DNA from: RUG626 sp964553775
GTDB lineage: Bacteria; Bacillota; Clostridia; Oscillospirales; Oscillospiraceae
DNA: 27,356 bases
Assembly: GCA_964553775.1 (NCBI GenBank)
Contig: CAZKLU010000021.1
Location: 1 to 27,356 of the forward strand
Reading direction: 5' to 3'
Numbering within the stretch: the stretch's first letter is position 1; each line of letters begins with the position of its first letter. Made by a program: the position numbers and the translations under genes. The notes beneath the pieces are model-generated. The model was not told the origin of the DNA and searched no databases. It worked only from the letters and a program-made list of their open reading frames with translations. Shown here in pieces: positions 15,791-23,100 of this stretch.

Positions 15791-18316
15791 TCAATCCTCA
15801 GACATTGTTTCCAACGTCCGCTCCGTCGTATCGTTATCTGTTGTTTCACTATCATCGTCTGCCGAAATCTCAGAATTTTCTGTAGTTTCCTCTGTCAACT
15901 GCTCCGGCTCTTCGACAGTTTCCGAATCTTCGCCGGATGACGAATTTTCGCTGAGATCCGTATCTTCAGACGGTTCAGTTTCTTCATTCTGTTCAGTTTC
16001 CTCAGACGGTTCGGTATCTTCATTCTGTTCAGTTTCTTCGGACGGTTCAGTATCTTCGTGAGGTTCCGGATATGTGATAACAACAGTAAACAAATCTCCA
16101 TTTGATTTTATATAAGTTCTGCTAATTGTGTAATCAACCCCGGAAGTCAGACCGTCAAATGTATACCCCGCAGCCTTCACTCTAGATGCCGCGATACTCG
16201 CGTAATAGTGACTTGATACATCGGGGTTATCCTCAGCAGGAAACTCCACGATTGTCTCGCCGTTTTTTATTGCCGTTTCAATAATGTCTGCCATGCTCTG
16301 AGTTTTCTCTTCAGCCCACTTATAGTTGCAAATCCACACTTTATGAGAGTACTGGTATGATACCAATCTAAAGTCTTCTGCGGTATAATCCTCAAAGGTG
16401 TAATCGGACGCAGACATATTATCGCACGCTTGCCTTATTTCCGATTGCGTGTAATCTTCTGTCACTACATAATAGTATTTTCCCGCGCCGCCCTCAAGAA
16501 TAGCTTTCTGCAGCTGCGCTTCGATTTCAGGAACATGAATCGCTGCCGCCGCTTCCAGAATCTCTTTTCTGCGCTTCAGCTCCGCAAGGACATCATTACG
16601 CTGAATACTGTACTTCTCACTGTTAATCAGCGACAATTCATAATCGGGATATTTGTCAATAATAGCCTGATTGATTCGATCCTTCAGCTTACTCAAATCC
16701 GAGTATGTAAAGCGATCCTTCGGCAAATCGAATTCTGGATAAGAATACTCTCTGGCGTTTATGTTATCGGCTGCCTGAAGTTCCTCTTTAGTGGTGTAGG
16801 GCAGCTCGCTCAGATCCGCCTCAATCAGGGTCATAAGATCATCAAACACCGCATCCAGCCTCGCGTTTTCCGCCGCGATTGCTTTCTCTCTCTCCTGTTC
16901 TTTTGAATCAAGCAGCGTCACGCTGTCATATTTGACGCATGTGCAGGCAGTACCCCCGGACTTTCTGTTGTGATCCCGCGCCATGACCGCGTCGCTTCTC
17001 AAGAAATAATTATATCGGACATAGCCCTTCCTGTCGGGAGTCGGATCATCCCATGTTACATCCACATTATACCATTCGCCGTCAATTTTGACAATATTCC
17101 AAGCGTGCCTTCCACCGTTCGCGTATCCTGTTACATATTCGCACTCGATACCGCAGTACTGAAGCAGTTTCTGGTACGCACGAGCGTAACCCGCGCAAAC
17201 ACCGATATTGTCCATCAGCACACCATAAGCGGTATAGGAGGCACTTGGCATCCCGCCGCTGTAGTAGCGCATATCATAGGCGCAGTTAAGTGCTATATAG
17301 TCGTGCAGAACCTTTGCTGTCTCATACTCGCTCATGCCGTTCTGCACAACGCTGCTTACAATGTCCTCCACCTTTGCCCGAAGGTCAGCGTCCGCCTTGC
17401 GGTGCTGTGCAACCTCTTCCTGACTGTTGTACTTATACCAGACAAACAGATGCTGCGCCATTTCTCCGTCGTTCTCATAACACATAAACCGGGATATATA
17501 ATAGTAGTTTTCTCCGTCTATGTCCGCAATTTCCGCCGCCATTTCATTGATCACCGAAGTCTCAATGTTGTAATTGCTGACATCGATGGGGCTTTCCAGA
17601 TTCAGAAAACCGTTGATAATAGCCGCTTTTGCCCCGTCAGCATCTGAAATGCCGACAGGTACTTCCGCTATCTCTTCCTCATCGGATGCGGTATCCGAAT
17701 TGGAGCAGCGGTAGAGCAGAGTGACTATTTCCGCTCTCGTACAGCTTTTTACCGGAGAAAACGTAGTTGCCGATGTCCCGTTAGTAATACCGTTCTTTAC
17801 AGCCCAGCGAACCGCGTCAGCGTAATATGACGCAGAGGCAACATCCGAAAACCTGATGTCAGCGTCCGCCATCGGCGTTCCCTCGTATCGGTACAGGAAA
17901 CACACCGCCTGAGCTCTGCTGATTACCGCGTCCGGCTCAAATGTACTCGGTGTCACCCCTGTGGTAATTCCCTGTTCGACCGCCCAGAGTACCGAATCGT
18001 AATAGTAGCTATTCTTGCTGACATCCCGGAACGGGTTGCTTCCGCTCGGCTTGGGAGAACCCGCGGATCTCCAGAGGAATGTCACCGTCTGCGCTCTGGT
18101 ACATACATCGGATGGAGCGAACGATGTTTTGCTGACCCCCGATGTGATTCCGTTTTGAACCGCCCAATTCACCGGTTCCCTATAATATGCCGCTTTCGGA
18201 ACATCAGTAAAGCTGTTTCCGGAAGACGCTGCGGTCGCAATCGTAACCGGAAACATTGAGCCGCAAATTGCTATTAGCACTATCGCGTAGATAATCTGAT
18301 TCTTCAGACTTTTCAT
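15791..18316 (-). CDS. SLH-domain surface protein with transglutaminase-like domain
   Basis: Exported cell-surface protein, 841 aa. A signal peptide (about 1-30, ending ATAAS) precedes three SLH repeats (about 36-86, 96-146, 156-206), each with FxDV, WAVxxGIT and the TRAQ/SRAQ/TRAE motif; SLH domains anchor proteins to pyruvylated wall polymers. A transglutaminase-like domain follows at about 320-430, with the likely triad Cys374 (GVCAGYARA), His404 (GRHAWN) and Asp419 (YNVDVTWDD). Helical regions follow to about 740, then an acidic Glu/Ser/Thr tail with 12-residue repeats. It sits inside the secretion locus with its own promoter module (18349). It might process or cross-link wall components near the secretion site, or belong to the same regulon only. 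A weak AAGATGAG precedes the ATG. Confidence 0.88.
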   Translation of the reverse strand: MKSLKNQIIYAIVLIAICGSMFPVTIATAASSGNSFTDVPKAAYYREPVNWAVQNGITSGVSKTSFAPSDVCTRAQTVTFLWRSAGSPKPSGSNPFRDVSKNSYYYDSVLWAVEQGITTGVTPSTFEPDAVISRAQAVCFLYRYEGTPMADADIRFSDVASASYYADAVRWAVKNGITNGTSATTFSPVKSCTRAEIVTLLYRCSNSDTASDEEEIAEVPVGISDADGAKAAIINGFLNLESPIDVSNYNIETSVINEMAAEIADIDGENYYYISRFMCYENDGEMAQHLFVWYKYNSQEEVAQHRKADADLRAKVEDIVSSVVQNGMSEYETAKVLHDYIALNCAYDMRYYSGGMPSASYTAYGVLMDNIGVCAGYARAYQKLLQYCGIECEYVTGYANGGRHAWNIVKIDGEWYNVDVTWDDPTPDRKGYVRYNYFLRSDAVMARDHNRKSGGTACTCVKYDSVTLLDSKEQEREKAIAAENARLDAVFDDLMTLIEADLSELPYTTKEELQAADNINAREYSYPEFDLPKDRFTYSDLSKLKDRINQAIIDKYPDYELSLINSEKYSIQRNDVLAELKRRKEILEAAAAIHVPEIEAQLQKAILEGGAGKYYYVVTEDYTQSEIRQACDNMSASDYTFEDYTAEDFRLVSYQYSHKVWICNYKWAEEKTQSMADIIETAIKNGETIVEFPAEDNPDVSSHYYASIAASRVKAAGYTFDGLTSGVDYTISRTYIKSNGDLFTVVITYPEPHEDTEPSEETEQNEDTEPSEETEQNEETEPSEDTDLSENSSSGEDSETVEEPEQLTEETTENSEISADDDSETTDNDTTERTLETMSED
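15971..16058 (-). repeat. 36-nt tandem repeat coding an acidic tail
   Basis: About two and a half copies of a 36-nt unit (15971-16006, 16007-16042, then partial) encode the residues TEPSEETEQNED in tandem within the C-terminal tail of the SLH protein. The period is a multiple of three, so changes in copy number would keep the frame. It is protein-coding repetition, not a CRISPR. Confidence 0.85.
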
Positions 18317-18348
18317 GTTCTCATCTTCTTTCCGATCATTTCCGTTTC

Positions 18349-18410
18349 ATTATACCGCGCCGGCAATCCGGCGTGTCTTTTTTTCGATGAATGGCACGTT
18401 TTTCAGGATA
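18349..18410 (-). promoter_or_regulatory. Promoter module 4, before the SLH/transglutaminase gene
   Basis: Minus strand. Consensus -10 TATAAT at 18349-18354; AAGACA 19 nt upstream. The second box, TCGAAAAAAA, begins at 18387, 33 bp above the -10; the first, CTGAAAAA, has its A-run at the same offset as modules 1-3. The -35/-10 spacer contains a perfect palindrome at 18358-18373 (CGCCGG, loop, CCGGCG), a possible operator. Read on the plus strand that palindrome is followed by seven T and would look like a terminator, but no plus-strand gene leads into it. Confidence 0.65.
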
Positions 18411-18429
18411 AACTGCGGCTGAAATCTCC

Positions 18430-18678
18430 CTACACCAATATCATGCTGCTGCCGTTGTGAATACCGCACTGCTCCAGCGTCGGCTCAAACGGAAGTGGAC
18501 GCTTCTCAATCTTATCGTAGAGTGACAGCGACGCACGTTTGCTGTACAGCGTTGTTCTCTCAAGCTGGTTTATCATCTCAACGATCTCGTCAATTACAAC
18601 GCGCACCTTTGCCGTCTCGTCAAGCCGGAAGTCGTATTCCTTGTCCACGCTCGGCACATATATATCAACAAGTATCAT
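18430..18678 (-). CDS. yukD: YukD/EsaB-like ubiquitin-fold protein
   Basis: Small cytoplasmic protein, 82 aa, the standard size for YukD/EsaB, a conserved accessory of Firmicute type VII systems. It starts with the beta strand MILVDIYVPSVDKEYDFRLDE, has a central helix (VRVVIDEIVEMINQLE), and ends GIHNGSSMILV, matching the ubiquitin fold's closing strand and the family's usual hydrophobic C-terminus. AGGGGG lies 10 nt before the ATG. It lies 54 nt after the unrecognised 219-aa gene and is the last gene before the SLH promoter module. Its presence beside EssC is what identifies the locus as the Firmicute-type system. Confidence 0.88.
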   Translation of the reverse strand: MILVDIYVPSVDKEYDFRLDETAKVRVVIDEIVEMINQLERTTLYSKRASLSLYDKIEKRPLPFEPTLEQCGIHNGSSMILV

Positions 18679-18732
18679 CTTTCTTTTTCCCCCTTATATC
18701 CGCAAGAAAACCGGATCAAACCTGATTTCCTT

Positions 18733-19392
18733 TTATATTCCAAAGAGACGCCGCACACCGAACGGCACAGCATCCCAGCAGCAGGATCCGTCCTCTGACA
18801 GCTTTGCGGAGAGGCTGCCGCCGTTTTCATCCTCTATTATATAGAGCCTGTCCTCAAGCTCCATTGTGGCAATATTTTTACAGTCGATCCTGCCCTTCAG
18901 TATACCCGGTGCGTCGCCCTCCGCACCGCCGTCCATGAACGCTATCAGCGCGGCATTCGGCGGAATATAGTGCGGCTTTTCGGGCGTGAGGTGCATATCG
19001 CAGAGCCACGTTGTAAGCTCCTCGGTACTGTATTCAGCGAAGCCAACATAGTCTCCGCGCCATCTTCCAGGCTGGAGTGACAGTATGCCGTCATCCTTCC
19101 TGTACACTATACAGTACGGCTCCTCCGTTCCACGATACAGCTCGCAGTATTGCTCACAGCCGGCAATTATTTTGAAGTACCGCGACAGATCCTTGTCTAG
19201 CGTAAAGGAGCCATCTTCCTCCGCAGTCAGAAGCCCGTCCCGCGTCATCGTCCATACAACAGCATTTATCATGTCTGCTGTCAGCGGTTTTTTCAGTCCC
19301 GATTCAAAGCATGGAACCTTTTCCAATCCGGCGGCGGAGGCGCAGAGGGCAAACTCGGTTTCCGTCAGGTAAATCTGTTTTCTTACCGTCAT
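18733..19392 (-). CDS. Unrecognised 219-aa protein in T7SS operon
   Basis: No family recognised. 219 aa, acidic, with no signal peptide or membrane segment, so cytoplasmic. The N-terminal 60 residues look like a small helical domain (ETEFALCASAAGL, then DMINAVVWTMTRDGLL). A strand-rich middle follows (YCIVYRKDDGILSLQPG), a helix (STEELTTWLCDM), and a strand-rich end. The order of helical start, GLL, DGS-, strands and a late helix loosely recalls the layout of EspG chaperones of mycobacterial ESX systems; there is no shared motif I can name, so this is only a hypothesis. The ATG has AAAGGAG and overlaps the LytTR stop by 4 nt, so it is co-translated with the regulator. Confidence 0.7.
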   Translation of the reverse strand: MTVRKQIYLTETEFALCASAAGLEKVPCFESGLKKPLTADMINAVVWTMTRDGLLTAEEDGSFTLDKDLSRYFKIIAGCEQYCELYRGTEEPYCIVYRKDDGILSLQPGRWRGDYVGFAEYSTEELTTWLCDMHLTPEKPHYIPPNAALIAFMDGGAEGDAPGILKGRIDCKNIATMELEDRLYIIEDENGGSLSAKLSEDGSCCWDAVPFGVRRLFGI

Positions 19393-20108
19393 GTCAGAAA
19401 CTCCTTTATACCCGCTTTATAGCTTCTTGAGAGCGGCACATCGAAGCCGTCACGCAAAATTACGATACTGTCGGCAACACGAACCTTCTCTATCTTGCCG
19501 CTGTTTACAAGAAAGCTCCTGTGTGTACGAACAAACCCATCCGGCAGCGTCTTTACCAGATTTTCAAGTGTGTCGTAAAATGAATACTCCTCCTTGCGAA
19601 GACGCGCAAACACCTTTTTTTCACGCGCCTCAAAATAATATATCTGTTCATACGGCACCACAACACGCCCGTCCCGCGTCTTTATCACGAGAACGCGGGT
19701 GCTGTCCGCGTCCGCATTTACATCTTCAAAATACGAGCCTATAAACTCGCGCATTGTCACCGCAAGCTGTCTTTCGGTGTACGGGTCAAGAAGAAGCGAT
19801 GATGCCATAATGCTTGGACGAAGATATGTGAGCGGGGAGACGGAACCGGACGCTATGAGCATGATCCTGCACTCGCGTCTCGCTTTTCTGACTCTGCTTA
19901 CCCAGTCAAGAGCGTCTGAATCTGTCACATCACAGCACAGAAGATTCAGGAGGGGATCATCCTCAAGGTACTTTTCCGCCTCGACCGCGTTTGCCAAAGT
20001 CTTTACGTCCCAGTCATCATCAGTAACCATGGAACCCGCGTCAAGTGCCGCTCTCTTTATACTTTCACGCCGCTTCTTATCAGTGACGCGGATCGCCATG
20101 TATACCAC
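19389..20108 (-). CDS. LytTR DNA-binding regulator with degenerate receiver domain
   Basis: Transcription factor, 239 aa. Residues 1-125 have the alternating strand/helix pattern of a receiver domain with an aspartate at 60 (LLCCD), but the paired acidic residues of strand 1 are missing (AIRVTDKK) and the conserved lysine is replaced (LLLDPY where KP is usual). Phosphorylation is therefore doubtful. Residues about 138-237 are a clear LytTR domain: VVVPYEQIYYFEARE, FVRTHRSFLVN, DGFDVPLSRSY. LytTR proteins bind pairs of short direct repeats one or two helical turns apart. The GTG at 20108 is preferred because AGGAGG lies 10 nt upstream, within the end of essC; ATG 20099 would be too far. It may activate the promoter modules at 15431-15740 and 18349. 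Confidence 0.88.
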   Translation of the reverse strand: MVYMAIRVTDKKRRESIKRAALDAGSMVTDDDWDVKTLANAVEAEKYLEDDPLLNLLCCDVTDSDALDWVSRVRKARRECRIMLIASGSVSPLTYLRPSIMASSLLLDPYTERQLAVTMREFIGSYFEDVNADADSTRVLVIKTRDGRVVVPYEQIYYFEAREKKVFARLRKEEYSFYDTLENLVKTLPDGFVRTHRSFLVNSGKIEKVRVADSIVILRDGFDVPLSRSYKAGIKEFLT

Positions 20109-20115
20109 GCTTAGT

Positions 20116-23100
20116 CTACCTCCTGTACAGCGGAACTACAACCTGTGTAATTCCCGGGTTTTCATCCTGCGATGGCAAAAGACCAATTCCGGGTTTAAGA
20201 GTCTTTGTCTGATCGTTATATTTGATATATTCAAATTCAAAAAGTCTCTGTGCCGCGACGTTGCCGCCAAAGTGAATGCCCCTGCACTGCTTTGCGAACG
20301 CCTCATAAACGGCACGCCCCGCAAGGATGCCGATGTTATCCTGATTCACGCAGGCAAACCAGTAGATATTGTGTTTCGCGCCCTTATCAAGAACCGTGGC
20401 AATAAAGCCCGTAATTTCGGAGAGCGTCTCCGTCTCCTCCTCCGTCTCGCCGCGCGGATGCTCGGCATGGTTTACGAAGTCCTCAAGATCCGCAACGAGC
20501 AGATACATCTTTCTGTATTTTGCCATACGGTCATACAGCTCATCATCTGTATCGCCGCTCCCAATGCACTCCCATTTATACTTGTTGCGTTCGATGAAGC
20601 CGTCCTGGAAGCCCATGAGGAAGTCGTAAAGCCCCTTATCTGTTGTTATATGCTGTACCTTTGTATCCTTCACCATGCCCGTGAACTCGCCATTGAAATC
20701 TATAAGCACAACATCCCCCGGCATATTGCACGCACTCGCGAGAAGCACACGCAGCGCGTTTGTCTTGCCTGTTCGAGCCTTTCCGGAGATCATATAGCAG
20801 TATGTATCACGCAGATCCACACCGTAAACAGAGGCGTTTTTCTGATTGTAGCCGAGCGGCACGAAATCGGATGCTTTCCACATGGCGTGAACCTCGTCAA
20901 GAGCCGAAAATTCCTTCCATGTCGGCTTTGAGGGGATCTCCGGTATCTGTCTCGCCGGACGTCCTTGCCACGCGGCGTTAAGTGTTCCGCAGATCTCTTT
21001 TATCGCCTCGCCGCGTTTGTAATCGTCTTCCGCTTTCAACGTGAGTGCCGTCTGGAACTCAAGGAAAACATCGCCGACCTTAGTGATTCCGCGCCCCTTG
21101 ATATTCTGTTCCGGCGGGTTCTCTATCCTTATCGTCCGCAGAGCGTCAGCATAAGCGAACTGGTCATTCATCTCAAGGCATATAATGGTCTTGAAATTCT
21201 CAGCAAGCCTTGACGGAATCTCCGCCGGTGCTATCGACATACCGGTGACAGCAAGGAATATGCCGCAGCTCAAGCCCTCTTTGGACAGCTTCATGACGTA
21301 CTCCTCATAAACCTCATTTGTCTTCTGAGTGAACGCGGCGTAGTTGTCTATCACAAGAAGTATCGCGGGCATGGTAACGCTTGCCATGCTCCCCGTTTTC
21401 GCCGCCTCCGCCTGAACATACTGGCGGTAGTTGCCGCCGCGAAGCTGTATCTTGCGCTCCTCAAGGATAGAGTTCAGCATATTGAAGAGCTTGCTTATCT
21501 TATCTAAATCATTCTCAAACGCGACACCGCCGCAATGCGCGAGTCCCTCAAACGATGAGAACATCTTGCTGCTGAAGTCTATCGCGTAGAAATTAAACAG
21601 ATTCGGCGCATACCGGTTCACGAGCGAGTATATGAGAGTTACAAGGAATGTACTCTTGCCGCTCTCGCCGCGTCCGACGATAGCGTGGTGACCGTTATTG
21701 GCAAAATCAACAACGAGCGGCATCTGCGCCTGATTCACGGGGTCATCACAAAGTCCGACAAGTGCTTCAAGCTCCCAGAGCTTGCCTGTTTTCGGCCATT
21801 TCCCGCCGCTGAATGTGTTCTGACTGTATCCGGAGAGATCGCCAAGATACAGCGTTGTCTCCTCGGTTTTCGCGTCCGGCAGGACAGGGAGCCATAGCTT
21901 GAGGTCATGCACATAGCCGTTCTTTTTCGCGAGGGTATTCAGATATTCGACTACAGCTTCAAGCTGAGTTTTCTTTCTCAGCTCAGGGAGCCTCTTGCCG
22001 CGTTCCGCCGCTTCTTTTATAACAGCGTCGGCGATGTCACCGGAGCTGTCTCCAACAGCTGCGCGGATTTTTATGAACTCAGCCACTCTCTTGGCATCCG
22101 AATCGGTATACGGGAAATCCACACCGAGCGCGAGAGCGGAACGGAAAAATGTCTCAGTAAGCGTACCGAGCTTTACGCCGTCGGAAAGGCACTCCTTCAG
22201 CTCTCTTTTAGTCACTCCCGTGTTGTCAAGAACCTCTATGAGCGTATTTATCCAATCCTTGCGCTCCTGCTTGAGCTTGTTGATCTTTTGATGGCTGCCG
22301 ACAAGAGCCGCCTTGCCCGTCAGAGTGAGCATAAGAGCAATATCGCCGTCAGTGGAATCGCTGCTTTCATCGTACTCCGCGCCGCTCCAACCCGACTGGA
22401 ACAGCTCAAACAGCTCATCGTTTCCGACCTGAAGGTACCCGCGTCCCGCCTGGATTATGTACGCCGCTTCGGGTCTGTGGAGCATATCCATACTGTCCTG
22501 TCTGTCCTGCACACGCAGGCAGAGACGGAACTTCGCGTTTGACCAGATATTGTCATCGACTGTACCGCTCGGCTTCTGAGTCGCTAAAATAAGGTGAACG
22601 CCAAGGCTTCGACCAACCTGAGCGACGCTTATAAGCTCCTTCATGAAATCCGGCTCCTCGCGTTTAAGCTCCGCGAACTCGTCAATGATGATAAACATAT
22701 GAGGAATAGGCTGCTTTGCCTCGCCGTTTTTGTATAGCTTAGTGTAGCTGTTTATGTTGTTTACGCCGTGTTCGTTGAACTCTCTCATTCTTCGAGCGTT
22801 CTCGCTCTTTATGGAAATCATGGCGCGCCGCACCTGGTTTCCGGAGAGGTTTGAAATCTGACCTATCATGTGCGGCAGATCCGAGAAGAGGTTCGCCATT
22901 CCGCCGCCCTTATAGTCTATTATAAAGAATCCAACATCGTCAGGGCTGTAGTTTACGGCAAGCGAGAGCATATAAGTCTGGAGCGTCTCACTTTTACCTG
23001 AACCCGTGGTACCCGCGACAAGACCGTGCGGACCGTGGTATTTTTCGTGAACGTCAAGATAGCAGTCGGCACCGCCGGACTTCTGCCCTAAAAGACCCTT

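Noticed and set aside
18358..18380. Plus-strand intrinsic terminator
   Set aside because: The GC hairpin plus seven T looks right, but no plus-strand gene leads into it; it lies in the spacer of a minus-strand promoter.
19699..20931. 410-codon plus-strand ORF across the LytTR gene and the 3' end of essC
   Set aside because: It is the reverse shadow of two genes with clear domains; its translation has no recognisable motif and no ribosome binding site.
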